This document shows positions 23,601-34,336 of a stretch of DNA of 64,000 bases, in pieces. This stretch comes from Przewalskia tangutica (Eukaryota > Streptophyta > Magnoliopsida > Solanales > Solanaceae), in contig CM056725.1 of NCBI GenBank assembly GCA_029844215.1, positions 29,976,485 to 30,040,484 of the forward strand, written 5' to 3'. The notes under the pieces were generated by a model. That model was not told where the DNA came from and ran no database searches. It worked only from the letters and a program-made list of their open reading frames with translations. The translations under genes and the position numbers were made by a program. Within the stretch, counting starts at the first letter, position 1, and every line of letters begins with the position of its first letter.

Positions 23601-24073
23601 TCCTGCTTTATATAGACTACTATGATTTGATTCTGATGTACTTCTGATTTCACATACTTGGTACATGTTGTCTTGACCTCGCCGAAGCTGCGTTCATCTG
23701 CAGGAAAAGGTACACGATCGATGATCCTCGCTAGGAGTCTGATTCGACATTGGGAAAGCTCGTTTCTCGGAAGCTTGTCGGTGGTATAGTCCACTGTCGT
23801 TGTAGGTATTTACATTCGGGGTATGGCGGGCCCTGTCCGTAGTTATTACAAATCTTAAGTGCTGTAGTACTATTATGGCGGGGTTTGTATAAAGATTAAG
23901 CTATTCTCTTTAAAAGATTGTTTATATATGCGAAAGGCAAGTTTTATGATTATTGTTTTATACTTCTGTTGTCTCAGGTTATGTTTTTATGTTCCGCTGA
24001 TTACTCTGATGTTGTATCACTAGGGTGCCCGGGGTAAGGCACCAGTCACGGGCCCGGGTTACGGGGCGTGACA
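20660..24073 (+). repeat. N6a 3' LTR
   Basis: 3414 bp, same order as the 5' LTR. The poly-C tract near 21990 is about half as long as in the 5' copy. Differences between the two LTRs are mostly short gaps at C-rich or CTG/CAG positions, so a divergence-based insertion age would be unreliable. Confidence 0.92.
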
Positions 24074-24738
24074 TGCTTGTTGTTGTGTAACTTGCCTATG
24101 CTTGTTGTTGGGTAACTTGTCTATGCTTATTGAGACAGTCTTTGTTATGCAAGAATTGTGTTTCTAATCTACCGCGTCTCTCGATGGAGGGTCGGCTGAC
24201 TTGTTGAGAACTTACTTGGACTTCTGCGATGTGGAAGATTCCACAGTGCAACTTCCATTATTATTATTACATGGGCATGTCTACATGATGTGGACATGTG
24301 ACCATTATAGTTATTTATGGCGAAGTATCGTGACTTACGGTTGTAATCGGTGCGTAGCTGTTTTACTGCCCGTCATTACGTGGCGCGGTGGATCTGGTAT
24401 AGGTTATTGCGCACCGCGTGTCGAGCGGCGAAGTATCGTGACTTACGGTTGTGATCGGGTCGTAGCTGTTTACTTGCCCCGTCGGCACGTGGCGGTGGAT
24501 CGGTATAGGTTATTGCACGCCACGTGTCGACCGGCGTGTCGATAATTTGGATGGAGCCGTGACTTACGGTTGTGATGCAGTGCGTGGTCGATTCACTTGC
24601 CCCGTCACTCGTGGCGCGGTGGAAGTGGAGGCTATTGCACTTGCGCGTGTCGGCCATGATATGGTTATACGATGTGCGATGCGGTCGGATCTGGTAGTTA
24701 TACTTGCCTGCGGTTTATTGACACGGTAGGGCACGGTG
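24074..24738 (+). repeat. N5 3' LTR, second part
   Basis: Begins with the second TGCTT copy (24074-24078), continues through the 25-bp and roughly 115-bp repeat arrays and stops at the N6b insertion. It matches 9112-9810 in the 5' LTR but is shortened by many 1-4 base gaps. Confidence 0.88.
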
Positions 24739-26870
24739 TGTTATACCGTATTTCCGAGTATATGCGTAAGAGGCGTGCGTATAAAGTTTAAAGCCTTGAG
24801 TAGGCAAAGTGACTTGGCGATTTATGTTTGTGCCTGACACCGTTTAGAGTCGTTTTTCGGCGAAAGCGTTTTCCACGACTTTCGTAGGGAATTTCGGCTA
24901 TGTCATTTCTAATTTTTGCGGATTTTTAGAGGCGAAATGTGTTGGACCAACAAGAGGCGCCATGGCACCCTCTCATTAGTGGACTTCAAATCGTCCGTTG
25001 GGCCGAAAATGGCTAAGCTTGGCACGTTTTTGTGCCTTGGCACAAAGTCAGGGTAGGTAGGATATTTGTGTTTGGTAAATCCTAGCCCTACACTTGCCTA
25101 ACACATGGATTGATCTTGGCCTTTGGTTGGCCATCCCGACCTATAAATACCATCTAAGGTTGAAGACTTCTTCATCCAAAATGCCTAAGTCTTGAGAGCC
25201 TTCCCTCCCCTTCAAGTGAGGCCTCTTGGCAGAGATGTCCCTCCCCTTGCCAGTGGCTCTGGCCGAGATGTCCCTCCCTCCTAGTAGTGTGGCCGTGGGG
25301 TACCCACAGCTAGTTGCTTTCGTATAATACCCCCCTCTCTTGGTAGAAATACTCTCAAAAGTATTGTTATAATGCCCAAATTACCTTAGCCGTATACCTT
25401 GTTGTATTCTAAGGTTATACCTATACGAAAAGCCCAGAAAATACTATTATACTCCCGTCAGTCACCAAACCGAAACCCTAAGGGAAAATCTCCATGGTTA
25501 GTTGGAGTAGTATGTAGAAGTTGGTTAGAACTTCTAAGGGTAGTTTGGAGCGGGTTGGGCCGCGGAGTTGGAGCTAAACGATTGCCCAGGATCGACTTTA
25601 TACTTGGATAATTATGGGCTTAGCGAGGTAAATATCTTGTCCCTCTATTGTAATTGGAAATTACATGTTGTTTGAATATATAGTTGTAGTATACTATATA
25701 TAGTACTGAACGTAGTTAGTGGCAATGTCTTTTGACTTAAGCCTGAATCGAATCAGGCTGTAATTACATAGGGTGTATTCTGATAGACTTGTGTAGTAGT
25801 ACTGTGGAGTAGAATTGTACCCGTTCGGGTTAGATGATTAACCCCCCCCCCCTGGTTGGCTTGGTAGCCGGCCCCGTTAGAGGAGGAGATTTACGCTGTT
25901 GCGGGGGGGGGAGGTGCTGCCAAATTTTCTGTAGAATGTTCTACGTTAAGATCTAGATTTTAATAAGCGCCTTGTGGCCTTATAGGTTGAAGTGCTACGT
26001 GTGACGTAATCTTCTGGACTAAGGAGTAGTCGACGGTTTGAGGTACTCGGAGCGTTTTGCTATTAGTCGATAATCGTCGCGAGGTATGTGAACCTCTTCC
26101 TATCTCTTCTAGCATGAAATGTGTGAACTATGTGGTACGGTAGGCGTCACGTGCTAAATGTATTTGATTGGTTTAAAACATAAAGTGTTATAACGGCTTT
26201 ATGGGACGTTGGTTATACCCGCTTTAGGTTGGTGAGAAACTACTTATGGTTTTTAATAAGGTAGCTGATGTGAATTATAACTGGCTTGTTATGTGTTAAT
26301 AAAGAACTTGAAGTATTTCAAAGATTTTTGGAATCATTTTGAAAGAAGAAGTAATACTTGGTTTTGAAAACTTAAGAGTTATGCTAGCTTTATGGGAAGT
26401 TAGGTATAACGGCTTAAGAATGTTTTCTTGATTTGGAAATCGAATGTGTATCGACAAACCAACTGCAGCGTTAATAAAAGAAATGTTTGACTAATTAAGT
26501 ATTATTAAAACCGGTAGAAACTTCCATCTGCATAGAAGCTAAGATGAGACAAAATGATATTTCCTAGATCACATTCTTTGTAATAAGATTGTAATAAACA
26601 AGAATATCCTACTCATATAAGACTTATGTTTCTCAGTTGTTTAAAGGAGAATTATATTCTTAAATGAATAAGACTATGAACTACGAAACCTTTCTAAAAT
26701 AAGAAAGCGTGAACATTTGAAATTAGGCAAACTTGGGCGTTTGGAAAATAATGTTGTTACTTGATTTTACAAAGGTAAGTGTTTTGGTTTATTTAAAAAT
26801 CTGATCACTCTATTTTATACTACGTATTGTGTGACTTATGTGAAAGCAACGGATCTTTTAAAAGATTTAA
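24739..26870 (+). repeat. N6b 5' LTR, left part
   Basis: Starts TGTTATACCGTATTTCC and runs to the N7 insertion, ending in TTTAA (26866-26870). It matches 34337-36432 of the 3' LTR. A C-run at 25844-25853 is nearly absent in the 3' copy near 35421. Confidence 0.9.
25142..25149 (+). promoter_or_regulatory. TATA box of N6b 5' LTR
   Basis: TATAAATA after GACC, same position as in N5. The 3' LTR copy is at 34734-34741. Confidence 0.7.
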
Positions 26871-29800
26871 TGTCACGACCGATTCGGGCGTGGTAGTGCC
26901 TTACAGGGCACCCTAGTGATACAACATCAGTAATCACGGAACATAAACAATACAAGACATATTATGAAATATGAAACAATAACTGAGAAAAACTTGTCTT
27001 TCGGCATATATATAAATAACAACTTTTTCCAACATGAGCAGTTTTAATCCTTTTTACAAACCACCGCCACAGACCTGCACTAAGAAATGATACTACAACA
27101 ATGGCGGGACGGGGCCCGCCATACACGAATGTAAACACCTACAACAACGGGGACTATACCATCGATAAGCCTCGAGAAGCGGAGCTTTCCCATGTGAGTG
27201 ACCCTAAGGCGAGGATCAATGGCGGTGTACCTTTACTGCGGCATGAACGCGGCCGAAGGAGGTCGGTCTGACAAGTGCAAGTATGTGAAACTAAAAATCG
27301 TAAATGAAATCATAATAGTCTATAAAGCGGGAGACATGTATGATAACCAAACTACGATTCCACAATAATAAGCGATGTCAAGTCGGGGACTACGCCTCAA
27401 GTCATCACTCAAATATAACAATGGGTCTCACGCCCGCAACATCAATCATGCGTGGAATACCTTCTCCGCCGTGATTTATGATATAAAAGCACGAGGAACA
27501 CACATGAACACGGGTCCCACGTGCCATAATAACACGTCTGAGGTAAATGCGAAGGCATAGCCGAGCTACTAACGCCCAGTACCAACAAGGTCATGAAGCG
27601 TATCATAAGATCTGTCTGAACCGTCATGATCAAAGCGACCACTTGCCCGCGCATCTAATGTGCGCGTCTAGCCTGGAACTTTCGCGACTCGCATAGGCCA
27701 ATCAGATCGGCCCGCGTGAGGTATAACCCGCGTCGGTAGCTACTCCCCGGCGTCCTGGACTCGCCGTCCGCGTGGCCACAAGGACGCGTGACCACAAGGC
27801 GCGTCTAACACGGAACTCCGCGATTCCGCAGGCCCCTGGACCGCGTAGGTAGTCTCGAATCATAGGTCCATCGACGCTGAAGTCTACCCGCGTGAGCGAG
27901 CAACCCGGAATCATCTCAAGAGATGAGTGATGTATAATACTATCATAACAACTTATCGTTAACCAACATAAGCACAACAAAGGAAAAACCCCTTTACACA
28001 AACATCACAAGATACTAACACACGTAGCATCCTAGCATGTTTACTTATCAAATCAACGATAAGGTATTACAAGGCTATCACAAACCAACACAATCAAGTT
28101 ATACACACGGTGCTACTATATGCTAACAAGTTGGGGTTTTATCCCAAAGTACTTCATACATTAACTCTTTAAAGATCGTTACTTTCACAAAAGTCACACA
28201 ATACGTAGTATATGAAAATATAGTGATTATCTTTTGAAGTAAATCAAAACACTTCTCTTTGTAAAACTCAAGTAACAACATTATTTTCCAAACGTCCAAG
28301 TTTGCCTAATTTCAAATGTTCATGTTTCTTATTTAGAAAGGTTTCGTAGTTCATAGTCTTATTCATTTAAGAATATAATTCTCTTTTAAACTATCCGAGA
28401 AACATAAGTCTTATATGTGAGTAGGATATTCTTGTTTACAACAATCTTATTACTGACCATGATCTAGGAAATATCATTTTGGCTCATCTTAGCTTATGCG
28501 GATGGAAGTTTCTACTGGTTTTAATAATAATTAATCTGTCAAAACATTTCCTTTTATTAACGCTGCAGTGGTTTGTCGATACACATTATGATTTCCAAAA
28601 TCAGTAAAACATTCTTAAGACGTTATACCTAACTTTCCATAAAGCTAGTATAACTCTTAAGTTTTCAAAACAAATCAAGTATTACTTCTTCTCTCAAAAT
28701 GATTCAAAACTCTTTTGAAATACTTCAAGTTCTTTATTAACACATAACAAGCGATTATAGTTCAAATCGATTACCTTTTAAAAACCACATGTATTTTCTT
28801 ACCAACATAAAGCCGTTATAACCAACTTCCCATAAAGCCGTTATAACACTTTATGTTTTACAATCAAATACATTTAGTAATGCGTACGTCTACCGTACTA
28901 CATAGTTCACATATCATGCTAGAAGAGATAGGAAGAGGTTCACATACCTCGCGAGTATCGACTAATAGCAAAACGCTCCAAGTACTCCCAGCGTGCTACT
29001 CCTAAAGCCAAGTAGAACGCGCCACACGTAGTACTTCAACCTATAAGGCCACAAGGCGCTTATTAACATTAAGATCTTATCGTAGAACATTCTACAGAAA
29101 ATTCGGCAGCACCTCCCCCCCCCCCCGCAACAGCGTAAATCTCCTCCTCTAACGGGGCCGGCTACCAAGCCAACCAGGGGGGGGTTATACATCTAACCCG
29201 AACGGGTACAATTCTACTCCACAGTACTACTACACAAGTCTCAGAATACGATTGATTCGATTCTTCAGGCTTAAGTCAAAAGACATTGCCAACTAACCAC
29301 GTTCAGTTCTATATATAGTATACTTTAACTATATATTCAACAACATGTAATTTCCAATTACAATAGAGGGACAAGATATTTACCTCGATAAGCCCATAAT
29401 TATCCAAGTATAAAGTCGATCCTGGGCAATCGTTTAGCTCCAACTCTGGCGCTCAACCGCTCTAAACCACCCTTAGAAGTTCTAACCAACTTACACACAA
29501 TACTCCAACGGACTATGGAGATTTTCCTAGGGTTTCGGTTTTGCTGACGGGAAGTATAATAGTATTTAGGGCTTTCGTATAGGTATAACCTTAGAATACT
29601 ACAAGGTATACTACTAAGGTAATTTGGGCATTATAACAATACTTAAGAGAGTATTTCTACACCACAAAGGGGGTATTATACAGCAACTAGGCTAGGGGGT
29701 ACACTCTCGGCTAGCACCCCAGAGGGGGTGCTCGCCACAAGGGAGGGACGAGAACCATAAGGAAGGGAGGAGGATTCTAACACTTAGGAAATATTTAGGA

Positions 29801-30520
29801 TGAAGAAGTTCATCAAAGGAGAGGGTATTTATAGCACAAGCCAAGGCCAACCAATGGCCAAGATCTAGCCAAGTGTATAGCAAGTGTAAGGCCAAGATAT
29901 GCCCAAGTGCCCCTAGTCCCTACTCCTTAAAACCCTCACAAAATATCTACACAAATATCAACCAAGACTTGCTCATCCAATCGGCCCTAACGCCCTTCAA
30001 GTCCACCAACGAGAGGGTGCCAAGTGTTGCCTCTCGTTGGTCCAAAACGTTTCGTCTCTCGGAAAAATCATAAAATACTAAATGACATAGCCGTAATTTA
30101 CCCTTCATGAGTTAGGTAGACGTTTCGTCAGCGACTCTAGCAGGGTGTTGTGCACAAATGCCATTCGGCGAGCCACCTAGGCGGGGTGACACGTGTCACC
30201 CTCCTATGGCCCAAAATAAAACATCTTAGAAAATATCCACAATGGCCAAAATCTAGAAAACAAAGTGGGCCCCACAAAGCCAGTAAATTTCTCCGTGGGC
30301 CCACGTGACCATTTCAAAAATAAAATTCCATAATTCTCTAATATTCCAGAAGTCTGAATACCAATCACGGGAATCCAATTCCCATTAACGAACCTTTTTC
30401 CTTCACAAAAACCGGAAACTTTTCCGTGGAGAAATCACCTCTTTCTTCCTTTCCAATCTTTCTGTCGTATTCTCGTACGTACGTCCTCGCATACATACCC
30501 AGGAACTACGGGGTATAACA
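26871..30520 (-). mobile_element. N7: solo LTR in N6b 5' LTR
   Basis: A single 3650-bp LTR in minus orientation, from TGTCACGACC (26871) to GGGTATAACA (30520), with no internal region. The perfect target duplication TTTAA is at 26866-26870 and 30521-30525, and the empty site is present in the N6b 3' LTR at about 36428. The left end of the LTR (read on minus: CGTAGTTCCTGGGTATGTATGCG) matches the N6a subfamily. Solo LTRs arise by recombination between the two LTRs of an element. It is the youngest insertion level in the nest. Confidence 0.95.
29826..29833 (-). promoter_or_regulatory. TATA box of N7
   Basis: TATAAATA on the minus strand, same LTR position as in N6a. Confidence 0.65.
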
Positions 30521-31768
30521 TTTAATGTATGAAGTACTTTAGGGGTAGATACCCGAACTTGTTAGCTTAAAGTACCTTGTGTGAATAACTTGATTGTGTT
30601 GGTTTGAGATAGCCTTGTAAATACTTTCTTGTTGATGTGATAAGTGAAAATGTTAGGATGCTACGTGTGTTAGTATCTTGTGTGATCGTGATGTAAGGGT
30701 CATTCTTGTTGTGCTTACGTTGTTAAGCGTTAAGCGTTGTACTATTATTGTATCACATACCGGCTTTGACTTATTATACAGGGCTTGCCACCCTTGATGC
30801 GGGTCTTTACGGCTATGCGGTCCTCGTGACTATCGCGAGTGCGGTAGCTCCGGATTGATCATTCGGGTGTTTAGCACGATGGGGATTCCTATGCGGTCCG
30901 TTGAGACTATGCGGTCTTTTGAGACTATGCGGGTTGCGGGAGCCTAGGCGGATACCGAGGTTATTTGCGCCCGACGCGGGGTATACCTCGGTGATGCAGG
31001 ACCATGATTCGAGAATACCTCATGCGGGTCCGTGTGTGACCTATGCGAGCTACGAGAGTTCGAGGATAGACACGCACATTGATATTGCGAGCGAGTGGCG
31101 GCCGATCGTGGTGCGGTCAGAAAGACCTCGGGATACGGTTTGTGGTATTTTTGGTGCGTGGGTCTTAGTAGTCGGCTATGCCTTCGTACTTGCCGTCACG
31201 GTTTTATTGTGATAACTTTGAGGCGTGAGTCACGACTTGACATATTGCTTATTTATTGGTGAGCGTAGTTTGGTTATCATACATGTCTCTCGCTTTATAT
31301 AGACTACTATGATTTCATTCTGATTTATTTTGATTTCACATACTTGGTACTGTTATCGACCTCCTTGAGGCTGCGTTCATGCCGCAGTAAAGGTACACGA
31401 TCATTGATCCTCGCTCTTAGGGTCACGATTCAAAGATTTGGGAAAGCTCCGTTTCTCGGAGGCTTATCGGTGGTATAGTCCCTGTTGTTGTAGGTGTTTA
31501 CATTCGGGGTATGGCGGGGCCACATCCGCCATTGTTGTCGTATCATTTCTTAGAGTCCATGTAAATCGCGTGGCGGGGTTTGTGAAAAGGATTAAAGCGT
31601 TCATTTGTAAAAGTTGTTATTTATATATCAGAAAGGCAAGTTTTCCTCGATTCTGTTTTGTACTTCACTTGTTTCATGTATATGTTTTATGTTCCGTGAT
31701 TACTGCGATGTTGGGTCACTAGGGTGCGGGGTAAGGCACCGATCCACGGCCCGGGTTTGGTCGTGACA
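30521..31768 (+). repeat. N6b 5' LTR, right part
   Basis: Begins with the second TTTAA copy (30521-30525), then TGTATGAAGTACTTTAGG as at 36433 in the 3' LTR. Ends GGTCGTGACA at 31768, followed by the primer site. Confidence 0.9.
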
Positions 31769-31772
31769 AAAG

Positions 31773-31783
31773 TGGTATCGAGC
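31773..31783 (+). other. N6b primer binding site
   Basis: TGGTATCGAGC after GTGACAAAAG. One A is missing relative to TGGTATCAGAGC. Confidence 0.8.
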
Positions 31784-31968
31784 GAGTTAATCCTCGGAAA
31801 GTGTCTACGACCGTATCGATGAAGTCTTGATTATCGGTGTGTTGTGCACCACACCAATAATCGAGGAGGCTATAGGGTATTTAGGATTGGTTTCTATTCT
31901 TCTCACTCGAGATCGTGCCTTAGAGGCATGTTGTAAGTTGGACCTCTCGAAATTATTTCCTTATCGTT

Positions 31969-32640
31969 ATGCCTCCGCGTAGGGCAACCCGGCCCGGGAG
32001 GGCAAAGCGGCGAGGAGGCGCGAGTAGAGTTCGGAGGGTGGCAAGGGCTCGAGCCCAACCATTACCTAGGGTAGTGCTTTGTCGGGGAGTTCTGCGGCGT
32101 CACTAGCCCCGGCAGAGTTTAGCACGGCGGCGATTCCTGCTGCGGCCATGATATTTGAACCTTGATTCGCGGCCGGGAAGCAGTGAGTATAGAGTATACC
32201 GATGTACGCGAGTCTTGATGACTATCTAAGAGAGGTTGTGTAAGAGTAATTCTTGATTAGGCGAGCATGGCACGTGGTCGGGCTTATGCGCGTGAGCCGA
32301 AAGCGTAGAGATCGACGGGTTAACAAAGGGCGGCGAAGGGGCGAGCAGCAGTCCTTTAGTAATTTTCGGAGTCGCCTCGCGGCCAGATTAGATATGCACC
32401 TCGCCCGGTCTGAGTGGTCTTCACGGATTTGGGGCGTTCGGGGTATGCGAGTTGGTCGAAACTCCGGGCTTCCGGTTCAGTGTAATGCACGTCATCGGGA
32501 ATGTCGTCTTTTGTCGGTACTTGTTGTACTGCGCGCCGTCGAGCCATGTGTCGAGAGAATGTCCTTGTAGGAGGACTTAGCCTTGAGATTGGTGGGTAGT
32601 TCGTCATCTTCCTAGCTATCGCCTACAGGCGAGTTTGATT
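31969..32640 (+). pseudogene. gag: N6b gag remnant
   Basis: Start codon at 31969 with MPPRRATRPGRAKRRGGASR, then stops and frameshifts. The capsid core is deleted at the same place as in N4 and N6a. The end part (about 32270-32580) keeps the basic stretch after CGRAYA and a broken knuckle (near 32500-32560) that has lost the C-x2-C spacing. Not functional. Confidence 0.75.
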
Positions 32641-32670
32641 AGACGACTAAGGAGTGAAGCGTAGATATAG

Positions 32671-33205
32671 ATATATCTTTAACCCTCAGAGTTTCGTTTA
32701 TGTGATAAGGTGAGTATACCTTAAGTGCTATGTTCGATAGCGATGTGTTAGTTGTGTTTAGAAATCATGGTGGGTTAGCAGTAAGATTTTGGGGGATAGA
32801 GAAGGTGTGAACCTTAGAATGTTTTACGTAAAGACCTTAGAGGTAAGGCCATCTCGAGTAGAGGTGTAGTGTTATGTTTGACCCTTGTCGGAAGTGCATA
32901 GTGCACGTGAGTTATGTTGGGATAGGTCCCTAGTAGTGTGGAATGAAAGGGGGTAGTTGAGCTAAGAAGACCGCTAGGTTTTCAAGCGTGATTAGTGAGA
33001 TTGTTCGAATCGGGAGCTAGTATTGTGCGGCGTTGCGGGTCGGGTTGAGGCCACGTTGCGGGTCAAACCGCGGTAGGTTTGGTGGTGGGGTCAGGTTGTG
33101 GTGGTCCCGCTTTGTGTTAGGGTTGTGAGGTGTTAGGCCCAAGTTTAGTTAACGTGACGAGTTCGTGGACGCGTTCGACCGATGGTCGGGCCGATGGGCA
33201 GCCCA
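32671..33205 (+). other. N6b block X
   Basis: Homologous to 4220-4775. The start is degraded (ATATATCTTTAACCCTCAGAG). It keeps ATTAGTGAGATTGTTC and GGGTCGGGTTGAGGCCACG. No shared open frame. Confidence 0.6.
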
Positions 33206-33905
33206 TCGTGTTCTTGATCGGGACCGTTTACTCATTGTGTTGGGTTATCTGAAAGGTTGTAAGGCTGCACGGGGTGCCTACCTTCACCTTATGTCAGACA
33301 GTGAAGCCCAGGTTATGGCTATTTTCGTTTTCTAAAAAGTTTTACCAGGCAAGGATAGGCACTCAGGTGAGTCTCAGAATCACATTCGCCCTCGGGCCAG
33401 TGTTTGGATTTCAGGGATAGTTGTGGGGATTGTTGTCTCCTGTGGAGGTAGTGTTTAAGCTACCATTTCAGTGTTCGGATATTGCCTTATGAAGCCTTGT
33501 AAGGGCGGAAGTGTAAGTTGCCGGTCGATTGGTTCGATGTTGGCAAGATTCAGATAGTTGGTTCAGGCTTGTTCCAGCAGACTGTGGATAGTGAGAAGCT
33601 TGTCTAGAAGAAGTTCTGGCAGCTCAGAGGAATTGTGCGGATAATCGGCGACGACGTTTAGAGTTCAGGTTGACGGTCGGTCTTCTTGAAAGCACCACCC
33701 CGGGTTGGGGGTGACGAGTTAGGAATACAGAGGGAACTTAGCCCGAGTTACTTTGGGCCTTTGTGAGTTCATGTGAAGGATAGGCCAGGTTGCCTATATG
33801 TTAGCTTTTGCCGTCCGACTTAGGAGGCAGTACGTCCGGTCTTTCGTATTGTTATGATCGGGAAAGTATCGGAGATCCATCCAGAGTGTTCCCAGTTAAT
33901 GATGA
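33206..33905 (+). pseudogene. int: N6b integrase C-terminal remnant
   Basis: Matches the N4 remnant in order: CTGAAAGGTTGTAAGGCTGC, TCAGGTGAGTCTCAGAATC, GATTGGTTCGATGTTGGCAA, GACGGTCGGTCTTCTTGAAA, CGTCCGACTTAGGAGGCAGT, GATCCATCCAGAGTGTTCCC (pieces of VRLHG, TQVSL, DWFDVGK, the C-terminal tail and DPSRVFPVND). HHCC, the first Asp and the HPQTDGQAE region are absent. Several stops. Confidence 0.8.
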
Positions 33906-34304
33906 CCACGTTAGAGATAGTAACCCCGAGTTTTGGAAACTGAAGCAGTGTCAGAAATGTGGTAAGAGTTCGAGTGTACGACAGCCTTGGGGATCGCATG
34001 CAGTCCGGTACCGTTTGTTGGGTCGCCGGAGTGACACTAGAACCTCGCGGCAAAGTGACAAAAGTGGTATCAGTGGTATCGCGAGCATAGATGTGATCAT
34101 TTCTTTTTTTTTGTAAAAGAAGGTGCGAAAGAAGTATATTATAGACCCCGGTGAGAGGTGTTATGGTGATGATAGAGGTGTTTCCTCGTGGACTTGGATG
34201 TAGGCTTTTTGCGCAAGTTGTTTCTGTGGCCATGTGTGGCAAGGATTGTTCTCGTAAGTATAGTAGTGAAGACTATCTTGCGCGTTGTCTTGAGATTTAA
34301 AGGG
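33906..34304 (+). other. N6b 3' tail with PBS-like motif
   Basis: Non-coding. TGACAAAAGTGGTATCA at 34056-34072 is followed at once by a second GTGGTATCGCGAGC (34073-34086). Together they look like two overlapping copies of an LTR-end plus primer-site junction, lying some 250 bases before the real polypurine tract. Confidence 0.7.
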
Positions 34305-34336
34305 AACATTCGGACGAATGTTTCTAAGGAGGAGAA
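34305..34336 (+). other. N6b hairpin and polypurine tract
   Basis: AACATTCG-GA-CGAATGTT (34305-34322, loop of 2) then AAGGAGGAGAA (34326-34336). Two G residues fewer than in N4, N5 and N6a. Confidence 0.8.

Larger units (their letters stand above)
14807..24073 (+). mobile_element. N6a: complete non-autonomous Ty3/gypsy element
   Basis: 5' LTR 14807-18257, internal region 18258-20659 (2402 bp) and 3' LTR 20660-24073. The target duplication TGCTT lies at 14802-14806 and 24074-24078, and the unbroken target is visible in the N5 5' LTR at about 9112. The internal region keeps the gag start, knuckle remnants, block X and an integrase tail. Its LTR differs from that of N4 and N5 at the left end (CGTAGTTCCAGGGTATG) and belongs to the same subfamily as N7. 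Confidence 0.92.
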
